Counted from the stretch's first letter, positions 42,470 through 51,985 are shown. The stretch: DNA of 64,000 nt from Desulfomonilaceae bacterium (GCA_041662605.1 JBAZSD010000005.1:150756-214755); one strand, 5' to 3'. Notes: generated from the sequence alone by a model not told the origin. Numbers and translations are program-made.

Positions 42470-42709
42470 ATGGATGAGCTAGAATCATTCGTGGAAACCC
42501 ATTTCGTTGCAATCAGTCGAGGTGAATCAATCTACATTGACCTTGCTGAAAAAGCTGGCATTATGCCGCTAGACGCTTTAGATTCGATGCCGTCCTTGTT
42601 ATCATCCTCTTGGACTGAGCCAGAATATTTCCTTGCTGCTTTGGGTAAAGATGATATTTCAGCCATTCAAGAGGCTCGTAGCCATTTTGGTTTACCGCCA
42701 GTGGAATAG
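42470..42709 (+). CDS. Hypothetical acidic protein, 79 residues
   Basis: A 79-residue acidic frame beginning MDELESFVETHFVAISRGES. It starts one base after the preceding secreted-protein gene's stop. The C-terminus reads AIQEARSHFGLPPVE. No domain recognised. Confidence 0.4.
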   Translation: MDELESFVETHFVAISRGESIYIDLAEKAGIMPLDALDSMPSLLSSSWTEPEYFLAALGKDDISAIQEARSHFGLPPVE

Positions 42710-42934
42710 AACCTGAATGGTTCAGCCCCAACCACACCGAACATGCCAATTACAGCCACATAGTCAAAAACGTGCCTATAAGCGCTTTGCACGTGGATAT
42801 TTACTTTAACGGATTTCGTTTTCGCGTTGAACGTGAATGACAGCTTCCCATTTATAAATCTCGTTCAGTTGTCTAAAGAATCTGGACCACTGCAGCTTTG
42901 ATTAGTTAATATTATCTTGTAATGAGAGAGGAGA
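42710..42934. other. Intergenic stretch with a startless frame
   Basis: A frame through 42840 without a start codon reads IEPEWFSPNHTEHANYSHIV and then VDIYFNGFRFRVERE, ending at a TGA. It looks like the tail of a lost gene. Nothing else was recognised here. Confidence 0.3.
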
Positions 42935-42940
42935 ATGACA

Positions 42941-43084
42941 ATGACAACGGCAGTGGCAATAATAATTATCCTTATGTGTATATTAATCGGCTGGAGAATT
43001 GGCTTTATAGTAAAAGAACGCACGATGCGTGCAATGACGAAACAGGCAAAGAACAAGGCTGAGAACAACATAAGACCAGAATGA
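42941..43084 (+). CDS. 47-residue single-helix membrane protein
   Basis: The ATG at 42941 has GAGAGAGGAG a few bases upstream. It encodes 47 residues: a helix (AIIIILMCILIGWRIGFIV) then a basic tail (KERTMRAMTKQAKNKAE). It is too short to be sure of, but the ribosome-binding site and membrane helix with positive tail support it. Confidence 0.5.
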   Translation: MTTAVAIIIILMCILIGWRIGFIVKERTMRAMTKQAKNKAENNIRPE

Positions 43085-43232
43085 AACATGCTCTGTGAGC
43101 CGATTACCGTTTCTGAGATGTATCATTCTATGGTTAACGGCCTGAGAATCAACGTTTCGTCCAACATGGCATTGAACTTAATTAATCAAACTCAATGTGG
43201 TAATCCGATAGTTTAAATTATAAGGAGCAAAC

Positions 43233-43535
43233 TTGGTTACGATGAAAATATTCGATAGATTTAAAAAACCTAAAAATAAGCCTGAACGCCATTATTATAA
43301 TAGTACAGATTGTTATGGAGTGCCGTCTGAAGTCGCTTTACCACTAATTGACGAATCTTTTACGCCGGACCAAATAAGGTCATCACGTCATTCACCTGAG
43401 CAATTCAAAGAGTATTGTAAGAAGTTATTAGAGGCGGCCCAGATATCCAAGGAAAGATATGTTTCTATCGTAGGTGAAGAACCTAATAATTTGCCTTTGG
43501 TCCCTATTACGGAAGACAAAAAATCGCCAGAGTGA
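43233..43535 (+). CDS. Hypothetical island protein, 100 residues
   Basis: An AAGGAG site six bases before a TTG at 43233 (or an ATG at 43242) supports this 100-residue frame, MVTMKIFDRFKKPKNKPE. A conserved-looking stretch SPEQFKEYCKKLLEAAQISKE follows. No family recognised. Confidence 0.5.
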   Translation: MVTMKIFDRFKKPKNKPERHYYNSTDCYGVPSEVALPLIDESFTPDQIRSSRHSPEQFKEYCKKLLEAAQISKERYVSIVGEEPNNLPLVPITEDKKSPE

Positions 43536-43713
43536 CGGGCCCGAAAAGATACGTGAACTGCTTCAGATATTTTCGATTCCCGTTTTGTCATGAGTCGATG
43601 CCAACTGTGGCCGTCTCACCAATAATATGAGCGCATATTCGTGCGGTAGGCGGCTAAGAATCGAGCCCAGTGTCCTGGAAACCCTGTGCCTTCGAATGTA
43701 GAAGAGGTAAGCG

Positions 43714-44007
43714 TCAATCCTGGCCTATTTCGTCCATTTCTTTCTGCCACTCCTTCCAATACTTTTTCTCACAGTTAGAAATACAAATGGAACGGAGTCG
43801 CCATAGGCTATCGGAGCTACCGCCACCACCCCTGAAGTACATCCCGGCTCCTCCGCCGGTAGGGTTATTACATCTGCTTAAACATGCTGTGCGGCCTTGT
43901 TCTACGCTTTCATACGAGATTGCGGGCGCTATAAATAACCCGAAATTTGTAAGCAGGACGGCTATAAGCATGACCATTACAGTTAATGCGTAATTCTTGG
44001 TTGTCAT
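43714..44007 (-). CDS. Small secreted protein with paired CX3C motifs (copy 1)
   Basis: The 97-residue protein (ATG at 44007, behind GAAAGGAGCG) has a signal-like segment (NYALTVMVMLIAVLLTNF and IAPAIS) and CLSRC and CISNC motifs about 30 residues apart, with a Gly-rich insert between them. The end is a charged tail, KKYWKEWQKEMDE. A paralog lies at 46430 on the other strand with the same ribosome-binding region, and between them is an outer-membrane barrel gene. Pairs of CX3C in helices often form two disulfides. Function unknown. Confidence 0.65.
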   Translation of the reverse strand: MTTKNYALTVMVMLIAVLLTNFGLFIAPAISYESVEQGRTACLSRCNNPTGGGAGMYFRGGGGSSDSLWRLRSICISNCEKKYWKEWQKEMDEIGQD

Positions 44008-44228
44008 GGCGAGCGCTCCTTTCTTCACATTTAGTCAACGTGTGCTATATGACACTAGATGCTAATTTCTATGTAAGGTTTCCAGCCTCTGTAATCTTGC
44101 CCTCCGGGGAAAACCATTCCCGCTTCCTACACCACCGAAGAGAATTTCTGAAGATGGCAGGGTTATGGCAAAAATTGCTACTCCTTATCATTCATCCAGG
44201 TTTAGTAGAGGCTTACAATGGAATAAGT

Positions 44229-45983
44229 TCAGAAAGAAACTTCCATTGTTCCTTCAAAAGCGTTTATTGAACTCCTGCCTTGGAGCAATGCTTCATTGGA
44301 ACCGACTCCAATGACTTTGTAGGCCTGATCAAACCATGGTCCGGGTTGCCAATAGGCCCAGCGTGAACGAAATGTCATGTGTTCCAGCAATTTCCAGTCT
44401 ACGCCAAAACCCATTTCCCACCCCAAGTAACCATCATCTACAAAAGGGTTTGGGTTCGGGCCAAACCCATTGTTGCGTTTCCATGTTTGCGCCTGACCAA
44501 TAGATGTGGATCCATTTGTTGCAGTTGTCCCTTTTCCACCAGCGTAAAACCCATTCTGTTCAACTCTATGGGCCCACAGATAGCTACCCCAAATATTTAG
44601 ATTCGACGCCAGGGCGTAATCCATCCTGACCGCCAAACCGTAGGCGTCACCCATCTGACCATTTTCATCGCAGTTTTGGCCGATTGCGGATGGATTAATT
44701 ACGCCATTTGGGGCAGTAACCCATGGAGTGTCGTTGCCCCCACCGTAAGTGTAGAACATAAGATATTGATATGGAGTCATTACCTGATAATTAACAGCCC
44801 ACCCGCCATAGTTCTTGGATGCGTTGTTCTTGTTCAGGGCGTTTCCACCAGACCAGGCGAACATGAAAGAAGTTTTAGCCGGTCCCATTAAAGCCCCAAA
44901 TTCGGAGAAAGCATATGATCGTTCGGTATAGTCGGGGAATGCGTGAATGTAGTATCGGTCATCCTGTGAAAAGCCGTATTCAGCGTTCGCAAATATTCTG
45001 CCATTATTGTATTTGAAATAAAATGCGTTGAACACAGCAGAGTGATCATAACCATAGTAGTTCCAGGCAGTTCCTTGCGAGTCCGTCCTGGTCTTCGGCC
45101 CCGGGATAGTACTACTAACATAGTTGTTCACATGGTAATTCTGACACACAAGTATCCATCCGATATCGACAGGGCCGTTTGAGTAAGTTATTGCGCCTGC
45201 CGCCTGGGCAGTGTTTCTTGTAGCGCTATCAGGGTTGTTCGTATACGAGGGTAGACCATCCGGTGGATAGTATGAGGCGTATCCTTCCTGAACCGGATAG
45301 CTCCTCGCTACCCAGAGCGCCGGAATAATTCGAAAAGGACCATACGGAATTATCATGACCAATGCGGACCCTCGGTTATTAAATCCCAAGAGAGCGCCGG
45401 TCCCGAACACAAAGTCTTTGGCCGTGCTCAACGAAAGAATTCCCCAAGGAACTTGGGCCGTCAATTTGAACTGACTTATACTCGGGATCATTGCCGTGTC
45501 GAATGCGTTCCGGCTCACCCGATCTTCGTAATACCTTTCTAAAGGCCCGTTCGTGACCACGTCACGATGGTTGTATTTCTGTCTGATACCTGAAAGATCT
45601 ACTGTGGCCAGAAAGTGTAAGGCCTGATTCACCGTCAGCTTGGGATAGAATGTCATACGTTGATCGTTTAGGAATCCATCAGATTCACTATTGGAAAAGC
45701 CGCCTCGAACAATCCTGACATTACCGGCGTTGGAACCTGAGTTCAGGGTTGAGTCATTAGGATTGTATCCACGATAGTAATTCGGGCCGGCAAATCCGAT
45801 CAAAGCGTTTGAGTTGTTCTGCGCGTTCATGTTTCCGAACAAGTCATCATATCCGCCTATTCTTCCCCAGTAACGATACCTCCATTCGAACTCACCAGTC
45901 ATGGAAAACTCCCATGCGTATGAGAAGCCGACAGAACCAAAGACCAGCCCCAATACCACTAGAAACAACGCAAGTTTCTTCAT
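44229..45983 (-). CDS. Outer-membrane beta-barrel (porin-like) protein, copy 1
   Basis: The 584-residue protein has a signal peptide (MKKLALFLVVLGLVFGSVGFSYA) and then the family opening WEFSMTGEFEWRYRYW. The mature part is rich in aromatic, Gly, Asn and Ser residues and ends in a C-terminal Phe (MEVSF), the usual targeting signal of outer-membrane barrels. It is a paralog of the 617-residue barrel at 59777-61630. It lies between two small CX3C protein genes that point away from each other on its flanks. Confidence 0.8.
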   Translation of the reverse strand: MKKLALFLVVLGLVFGSVGFSYAWEFSMTGEFEWRYRYWGRIGGYDDLFGNMNAQNNSNALIGFAGPNYYRGYNPNDSTLNSGSNAGNVRIVRGGFSNSESDGFLNDQRMTFYPKLTVNQALHFLATVDLSGIRQKYNHRDVVTNGPLERYYEDRVSRNAFDTAMIPSISQFKLTAQVPWGILSLSTAKDFVFGTGALLGFNNRGSALVMIIPYGPFRIIPALWVARSYPVQEGYASYYPPDGLPSYTNNPDSATRNTAQAAGAITYSNGPVDIGWILVCQNYHVNNYVSSTIPGPKTRTDSQGTAWNYYGYDHSAVFNAFYFKYNNGRIFANAEYGFSQDDRYYIHAFPDYTERSYAFSEFGALMGPAKTSFMFAWSGGNALNKNNASKNYGGWAVNYQVMTPYQYLMFYTYGGGNDTPWVTAPNGVINPSAIGQNCDENGQMGDAYGLAVRMDYALASNLNIWGSYLWAHRVEQNGFYAGGKGTTATNGSTSIGQAQTWKRNNGFGPNPNPFVDDGYLGWEMGFGVDWKLLEHMTFRSRWAYWQPGPWFDQAYKVIGVGSNEALLQGRSSINAFEGTMEVSF

Positions 45984-46015
45984 CCTATACTCCTGAAAAA
46001 TCAGAAGATTCTAAA

Positions 46016-46114
46016 ATGACCACATGGTCATTCGATGGATCAAAAAAAAGATCTGACAGCGTTATCCCCTTTCAGGAATATAAAATTCTCAAATTCCGTA
46101 AAGTTGTCAGATCT
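46016..46114. promoter_or_regulatory. Palindromes in the barrel-gene leader
   Basis: ATGACCA-CA-TGGTCAT (46016-46031) is an exact 16-bp palindrome 33 bases before the barrel gene's start on the minus strand. AGATCTGACA (46049-46058) and TGTCAGATCT (46105-46114) are exact 10-bp inverted arms. These look like regulator sites or a transcript fold. Function unknown. Confidence 0.45.
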
Positions 46115-46180
46115 GATCTTATGGTTAAAATTTAATAGAAATCTTGTAACCTAAAAAGAGCAAATTCTACAACAAAAATC

Positions 46181-46380
46181 GGTAAAGAGCGCACTGGTGG
46201 TGATGAAACCGTGAACCATGGTGGCGGGGAGTTCGCAAGAGGATTTGTTTATACAAGCGCTGCTGAGTCATACTTCGCTCTTCTAAAACGTGGCGTAATG
46301 GGGATTTTCCATCATCTTTGCAAAGACCTTCTTCACAGATATTGCGACTAATTCCCGTTTCATTATATTACAATGAGAGT
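46181..46380 (+). pseudogene. IS1595/ISXO2-like transposase remnant
   Basis: The frame from about 46181 reads NHGGGEFARGFVYTSAAESY, then FALLKRGVMGIFHHLCKDLL and HRYCD with a TAA where the family has E or K, followed by FPFHY. That matches the conserved C-terminal segment of ISXO2-type transposases (NH..GEY, TN..E.FWSLLKRG..G.YHHVS...L.RY..EF.FR). Only about 65 residues are left. No terminal repeats were found. Confidence 0.65.
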
Positions 46381-46429
46381 CTACACTGACAAACGAGCTT
46401 GACAATTTTCCAGGAAAGGAGCGCTGGCC

Positions 46430-46687
46430 ATGACAACAAATAATTACGCATTGGTTGTGGCAGCCATGCTGTTAGCTATCCTGTTAACCAATTTTGGCCT
46501 ATTTATAGCGCCTGCAATCTCAAGTGAAAGCGTAGAACAAGAGCGGACTCTCTGTATAGAAAATTGCAAATATCGCTACTGGCCTCCAGGAGACGACTGG
46601 CGTTTGTATTTTAAGTGTGTTGACGATTGTGAGAAGAACTCTTGGAGAAAATGGCAAAAAGACATGGACAAACTCGAGAAGGATTAA
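46430..46687 (+). CDS. Small secreted protein with paired CX3C motifs (copy 2)
   Basis: The 85-residue protein opens MTTNNYALVVAAMLLAILL and keeps TNFGLFIAPAIS and ESVEQ, identical or nearly so to copy 1 at 43714. Its motifs are CIENC and CVDDC, about 20 residues apart, followed by KNSWRKWQKDMDK. The ribosome-binding region GGAAAGGAGCG is also shared. Copies 1 and 2 lie in opposite orientation about 2.4 kb apart, around the outer-membrane barrel gene and its leader. Confidence 0.65.
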   Translation: MTTNNYALVVAAMLLAILLTNFGLFIAPAISSESVEQERTLCIENCKYRYWPPGDDWRLYFKCVDDCEKNSWRKWQKDMDKLEKD

Positions 46688-46942
46688 TCCGGCGGATCAG
46701 GAATGTTGCGTAAGCGCCGCTCCCATTATTGAGTATTATCGTCAAGTCTCTGATATTACTCAAAATAGGCCACAATATCAGCGTCAGATAAAAACTCAAT
46801 CCCCTTTCTTTTTACGGCTCAGACCCCAGAGATGTAATCCGGGCTTTTATGCGGATTGACCCGAAGAGCCTGCGCTCATAAACCCAAAGGTTACGTGTTT
46901 TACCCGGATTTTTCACCAAAGAAAGTAACAAATCTCCTTCTC

Positions 46943-47782
46943 TTAATCAATTCTGGCATAGGCGTGGCTGAGTACTACCCCACCGCTGTGGGTGCGGCTG
47001 CGGATAAGGTAACGGTCGCCTTTATCCTCCCATCCCTCTGTAACAAGAGTGTCGCCGGGATAGACCACTCCTGAGAAACGGGCATTGAATTCCTTAAAGC
47101 GTGAAGCGTCTCCATCACAGGCGCCGCGGAGAATGGCTCGGGTCGCGTAGCCGTAGGTGCAGAGGCCATGCAGGATGGGTTGGGGAAAACCTCCATTGTG
47201 GGCAACATTTGGGTCCAGGTGCAAAGGATTGAAATCACCGTTCAGCCGATAAAGCGCAGCTTGGTTTTCCGGGATATGATACGAGATCGCAAAATTCGGC
47301 TGAACTCCATCGGGAGGTTCAAGCGCTTCGGTTTTGGGTCCTGGATCCCCACCGAAGCCTCCTGCTCCAACATAGAAAACGCTGTGTTCGGCTTCGGCCA
47401 AAAGCTCATACGTTCCACTCATGACCTTCATTCTCCAGAGAATCAGCGCTCCTTTGACTTTGTCGTAAATATTTGTGATTTCTCCTTCAACGAAGGCCTT
47501 CCCTTCAGGTGGAATCGCTCGATGGAGTTTTACCGATTCTTCACCATGAATAAATCTGGAAAGGTTGACCTTGAGATCTTTGAAGAGTTCAGCAAAAACA
47601 TCAGCGCCCATGACGGTGGCAAAGCTCGGAAAGACCTTCAGCCCGCCTTCGGCATTCTCGTAAATAAACTGGAGTTCGTCTGTCTGCGCCCCGATACTCA
47701 GCGCATATAGCACAACATCTTTCCACGTATATTTGAGCGGGACCGGGCCGTATTTCTTACCGATCAGGGCCAAATCAATCAT
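46943..47782 (-). CDS. MaoC-type (R)-hydratase of fatty-acid metabolism
   Basis: The 279-residue protein is a double-hotdog enoyl-CoA hydratase 2. It has YRLNGDFNPLHLDPNVA, the hydratase-2 signature with the catalytic Asp and His, and GFPQPILHGLCTYGYATRAI. It hydrates trans-2-enoyl-CoA to the (R)-3-hydroxyacyl-CoA. The neighbouring genes on the other strand are a TetR-type regulator, FadB-like protein, thiolase and acyl-CoA ligase. The N-terminal half (LALIGKKYGPVPLKYTW) is the other hotdog. Confidence 0.9.
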   Translation of the reverse strand: MIDLALIGKKYGPVPLKYTWKDVVLYALSIGAQTDELQFIYENAEGGLKVFPSFATVMGADVFAELFKDLKVNLSRFIHGEESVKLHRAIPPEGKAFVEGEITNIYDKVKGALILWRMKVMSGTYELLAEAEHSVFYVGAGGFGGDPGPKTEALEPPDGVQPNFAISYHIPENQAALYRLNGDFNPLHLDPNVAHNGGFPQPILHGLCTYGYATRAILRGACDGDASRFKEFNARFSGVVYPGDTLVTEGWEDKGDRYLIRSRTHSGGVVLSHAYARID

Positions 47783-48396
47783 GCTTACCTCCTAACTTCC
47801 ATCAATTCAAAACGGCTTGTCTGTCTGTGCCTTAATCTCCCCTTGTGGCGTCTCGGAGTTCCTCACATGTCGCAAAGCTTTGTTTGCGGTGGAATAAAAA
47901 GAGTCTCGGACAAAGTCCGGTATTCCGCCTGGGAGGCTAACTTCGGAGCCGTCGGCATCGGGATTACATTGGTTTGTAGAATAGCATTCAGTTCCTAAGA
48001 AAATCTAGTTCTAATTTTGCTCTGATCGCTGTCTGGTTATCGGCGCAATCAATTGGCTGACTAGCTGACGGTATTGCCCCAGTATTCCAACATTTTGTTA
48101 ACTCTCCTGGGTGTTGGCCGGGTCTGTTTCCTTGATCGAAAACTTCTTCTGAAGCCACTATGCCTTAAATGGCGCGAAATTCGCTTTCCTCTGTCTGGAA
48201 AGAACTCAGTGTGGATTCAAAAGCCCCTTCCTTCCTTGGTAATCTCGACTGATTCACCGTTCAGTCATCGGCCGAGAATGTTATTCGGAAAAAAACTGCT
48301 TTACAGTGCTGTTAATGTGGTGTTAGATTAAATTTGTCAAAATCGGGAGACCATTTATCTCACCAATTCATCGTCATTGAACAGGATTCAGATTCC
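47783..48396. other. Divergent intergenic region upstream of the beta-oxidation regulator
   Basis: About 600 bp separate the hydratase gene from the TetR-type gene. I found no convincing gene. TCTCGGACAAAGTCCGG-like and other short inverted elements occur near 47910-47935. Promoters of both divergent units should lie here. The frame from a TTG at 48334 is contiguous with the regulator gene and would be an earlier start. Confidence 0.3.
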
Positions 48397-49647
48397 ATGC
48401 AGTCAGTCAGCGGTCATGTGAGTGATGATGCTGAGGCAAGCCGGCAAAATGACGCTGCCTCGACGACAAAATGGAAGATCCTGGCGGCAGCGGAAGAAGT
48501 GATGTCCGAGAAGGGCTTTGCCTCCTCATCGATTTCTGAGATCGCCCGCAAAGCCAATGTGACCGATTCAGTTATTTACCAGCATTTTAAAGGCAAACAG
48601 CATCTTCTCTTCTCGGTTCCCGGCGAAAAACTGAAAAACCAGTTGGTTTTGTTGAAAGAGCATCTGGCAGGAATGCGTGACGTGCAGAGCCAACTGCAAA
48701 AAGTCATGTGGTTGCAACTCCGATACCATGACACCCACCGTGGTTATGCGCGGTTGCTACTTCTGGAATGCCGATCATTTGAGGCGTTTTATTCCAGTCC
48801 TGCGTATGAAATCCTGCGCGAATACACCCGTATAGTGTCTTCAATATTAGCTCGGGGGGTCAAAGAAAGAAGATTTCGCTCTGATGTCCCCATTCGGCTT
48901 ATGCGTGATACGATTCTAGGGACCCTGGACATGGTAACCATCAGCGCTCTTACAATCGACCAGGGGGAGTCGAGCGAGTCGGATTTCGAAGATGTTGTGA
49001 ATCTGGTGGATTCCATGATTGTCGCGAATAGTCCGCTGGAAGGCGTGCGGGTAACCCGTTTGGACGCCATATTTAACGCGGCGAAAAAAGTCTTTGCAGA
49101 GAAAGATTTTGCCAAGGCGACCATATCCGAGATTGCCAGTCTGGCGGGTGTAGCGGATGGGACAATTTACGAGTATTTCCAAAGCAAGGAAGATATTCTT
49201 CTTTCTATAGCCAAAAACCGACTCGGCTCCTATATGGAGAAGGTCACCGGCGCATTCGACATCAAGAGCCCGGATCGCAAGCTTCGCAGGCTGATCAAGT
49301 ACCATTTTTCCAGTTTCTTGAGTGACCAGGAGTTCCTGAAAGTGTTTCTTCTGCGACTCTACGTTACCGAGAGGTTCTACACATCCGAGGCCTTTGAAGT
49401 ATTCCGAAACTACTGCGCACTAATCGAAGACGTCGTAGAGGAGGGGAAAGCCGCCGGTGTTTTTCGTGGCACGGTCAATTCCAGAGTTTTCCGCAATATG
49501 TTTCTCGGCGCCTTTGGCCATATGTCTATGCGATGGCTAATGTTACGTGAACCGGATCATGTGGACAGGATGGAGGAGATTGAGCAAGTAACCGAGCTTC
49601 TCACATCAGCGGTTATGGACAGCCCTTCTCATAAACGGGCGCAATAA
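48397..49647 (+). CDS. TetR-family regulator with two TetR units in one chain
   Basis: The roughly 416-residue protein contains two complete TetR-type helix-turn-helix segments, SSISEIARKANVTDSVIYQH near residue 50 and ATISEIASLAGVADGTIYEY about 200 residues later. Each is followed by a ligand-binding type helical region (about 130 residues). Single TetR proteins are about 200 residues, so this is a tandem duplication or fusion. It precedes fadB-, thiolase- and acyl-CoA-ligase genes, so it probably controls fatty acid oxidation in response to acyl-CoA. The start is uncertain: an earlier TTG at 48334 exists. Confidence 0.85.
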   Translation: MQSVSGHVSDDAEASRQNDAASTTKWKILAAAEEVMSEKGFASSSISEIARKANVTDSVIYQHFKGKQHLLFSVPGEKLKNQLVLLKEHLAGMRDVQSQLQKVMWLQLRYHDTHRGYARLLLLECRSFEAFYSSPAYEILREYTRIVSSILARGVKERRFRSDVPIRLMRDTILGTLDMVTISALTIDQGESSESDFEDVVNLVDSMIVANSPLEGVRVTRLDAIFNAAKKVFAEKDFAKATISEIASLAGVADGTIYEYFQSKEDILLSIAKNRLGSYMEKVTGAFDIKSPDRKLRRLIKYHFSSFLSDQEFLKVFLLRLYVTERFYTSEAFEVFRNYCALIEDVVEEGKAAGVFRGTVNSRVFRNMFLGAFGHMSMRWLMLREPDHVDRMEEIEQVTELLTSAVMDSPSHKRAQ

Positions 49648-49721
49648 GAATGGCAGTGGCGTTTGTACTGCCGAGGACAACAGACGCCGGCGATCTGGGC
49701 CGGCGAAAGGAGTGGATGAGG

Positions 49722-51851
49722 ATGAAAACTGACTTCAATCATGTGAGAGTAGAAATTCAGGATGGCGTGGCGGCGCTCTTCATAAACAACCCGCCGGTAA
49801 ACCAGCTCTCGAAGGCCTTCGTAAAGGAATTGGCCCAAGCTATTTTCAGCGGCTTCCAGGACTCGGACGTAAAAGGAATCATTCTGACTGGAACAGGAAA
49901 GAATTTCATAGCGGGCGCGGACCTCACGGAAATTTATAAATTCACGGGAAAAGAGCCCTCGGCGCCCAGAGTGGAAACCATGTCGGATTTTTTAAACCAA
50001 ATCGAGACAGGGCCAAAGCCTGTGATAGCGGCAATTAACGGCAATGCGCTCGGAGGAGGGCTTGAGATCGCCATGGCATGTCATTACCGGGTGGCATCCA
50101 GGGGCGTCCAGCTTGGGCAACCTGAGGTCAAGGTAGGGCTTATCCCTGGAGCCGGAGGCACTCAACGCTTACCGAGACTCATAGGTCTGCCCAACGCCTT
50201 GGAAATGATGACTACCGGCAACCCAATCACCGCCGAAAAGGGGTTTGACAGACGACTCATCGACGAAATAGCTGAACCTCAGGATTTAATGAACGTGGCT
50301 ATTGGCGCAGTCCGTAAGTTTGTATCAGGATCCCTGTCGCTTAATGACAGGCGGACGCGTAATCGAAACAATCGACTTCCAAGCGCCAGTGAACTAAAAG
50401 CTGTCGCCAACGGCGCAAAGTTTATGGCCATGACCAAAGCAAAAGGCTATCTTGCGCCATTTAAAGTTATTGAAGCTGTAGAAAGAGGCCTCACCTTTGA
50501 CATTGAAGCCGATATCCGACGAGAGGGAGAGCTTTTTGTCGAATGCGCTGTCTCGGATGTGGCCAAAAACCTCATCGGCGTATTTTTTAATACCAGGGCT
50601 GCCGGTCGGCTCCCGCGAATTGAAGGTATTAAACCGGCCCCGATTCAAAAGGCTGTGATGCTTGGTGGCGGAGTCATGGGTTCAGGGATCGTCAACCTTT
50701 TGCTCAAAGGCGGTTTCGAGACAGTTCTGTGGGACATCAACCAGGAGGCTCTGGATAGAGGCGTCTTGTCCATTAGGAAAACCTTCGATTATCCCATCAA
50801 GCAGAAAAAAATGACCCAGGATGATCTGGAGTTAATGCTGAAAAAGCAGTTCAAAGCGACAACATCTCTAGAGGAAGCGAAAGACGCGGACCTGATCATC
50901 GAAGCCGTGCTCGAAGATATGAATGTCAAACAGGGCCTGTGGAAGAAGCTCGAAAAGATCTGCCGACCAGAATCTATATTTGCCACGAATACCTCTGCTT
51001 TGCCGATTACCGAGATAGCTTCAGCGCTCAATGACCCAGGGCGAATGATTGGCCTGCATTTCTTCAATCCGGCGCACCGCATGCAGCTCTTGGAGATCAT
51101 TTGCGCCAAGAAAACGTCAGACGAAACATTGGCGACTTGCGTGGCGTTCGCTCGAAAGATCAAAAAAATTCCTATCGTGGTAAATGACGCTCCTGGGTTT
51201 TATGTTTCCAGACAACTCGGCGGGCTTTTTGGTGGGTCCGTATATTTGGTCGCCGATGGAGTAAATGGGAACCAGATAGAAAGGGCTATGAAAGATTTCG
51301 GGATGCCGATGGGACCGGCGGAACTTGCCGATCTTACCGGCATAGACATCAACCATCACGTTAACAAGACGTTCGAGCGAGAGTTGGGTGAAAGATATAT
51401 GGTCCATCCTCTTAACGAACTAATTTATCAAACCGGGTGTTACGGACGAAAGACCGGGGCCGGATATATGGACTACAGTGGGCCCAAACCCGTGCCCAAC
51501 AAAAAAGTCGAAGACGTCATCCAGGGCTATCTGACTGAAAACGACGTCTCACCAAAGAAACTTTCCGATCAGGATATCGTTGACGCTATGCTCGCGCTCG
51601 CAATAAACGAGGCTGCGCTTATGATCGAACAGGGAGTTTGCGACAGGCCTCAAGACATGGATCTGGCCATGATCTACGGTACCGGATTTCCTCCGTACAG
51701 GGGCGGTATATTGCGCTACGCCGACAAGTGGGGCGGCGCCAACGCTCACACTAAGCTGGTTGAACTCGAGAAGCGTTACGGGTCGCGGTTCCAGCCGGCG
51801 AATCTCCTAAAAGAAATGGCCAAATCCGGTAAGACTTTTTACCCGGCCTAA
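49722..51851 (+). CDS. Bifunctional enoyl-CoA hydratase/3-hydroxyacyl-CoA dehydrogenase (FadB/FadJ-like)
   Basis: The 709-residue protein has an N-terminal crotonase domain (GADLTE, GGGLEIAMACHYRV, PEVKVGLIPGAGGTQRLPRL with the catalytic Glu region). A C-terminal NAD-binding domain follows (AVMLGGGVMGSGIV, then GLHFFNPAHRMQLLEII with the active His). I start at the ATG at 49722 because AAAGGAG is nine bases upstream; an ATG at 49716 is too close to it. It performs the second and third steps of beta-oxidation. Thiolase follows about 130 bp later. Confidence 0.94.
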   Translation: MKTDFNHVRVEIQDGVAALFINNPPVNQLSKAFVKELAQAIFSGFQDSDVKGIILTGTGKNFIAGADLTEIYKFTGKEPSAPRVETMSDFLNQIETGPKPVIAAINGNALGGGLEIAMACHYRVASRGVQLGQPEVKVGLIPGAGGTQRLPRLIGLPNALEMMTTGNPITAEKGFDRRLIDEIAEPQDLMNVAIGAVRKFVSGSLSLNDRRTRNRNNRLPSASELKAVANGAKFMAMTKAKGYLAPFKVIEAVERGLTFDIEADIRREGELFVECAVSDVAKNLIGVFFNTRAAGRLPRIEGIKPAPIQKAVMLGGGVMGSGIVNLLLKGGFETVLWDINQEALDRGVLSIRKTFDYPIKQKKMTQDDLELMLKKQFKATTSLEEAKDADLIIEAVLEDMNVKQGLWKKLEKICRPESIFATNTSALPITEIASALNDPGRMIGLHFFNPAHRMQLLEIICAKKTSDETLATCVAFARKIKKIPIVVNDAPGFYVSRQLGGLFGGSVYLVADGVNGNQIERAMKDFGMPMGPAELADLTGIDINHHVNKTFERELGERYMVHPLNELIYQTGCYGRKTGAGYMDYSGPKPVPNKKVEDVIQGYLTENDVSPKKLSDQDIVDAMLALAINEAALMIEQGVCDRPQDMDLAMIYGTGFPPYRGGILRYADKWGGANAHTKLVELEKRYGSRFQPANLLKEMAKSGKTFYPA

Positions 51852-51985
51852 CGGAGGATGCGGAGCAAAAGGAACGGCACGAACTGTTACTTGATTTGCT
51901 CACGCCTGTCGCAAAGAGTTATCCCTCTGAGAATGGAATTGTCTCGGTAAGTCAAGAATCCATAACCATAAAAGGAGATACTCAC

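Noticed and set aside
48074..48331. 85-residue plus-strand frame before the TetR-type gene
   Set aside because: No recognisable family or ribosome-binding site; it lies in the divergent promoter region.
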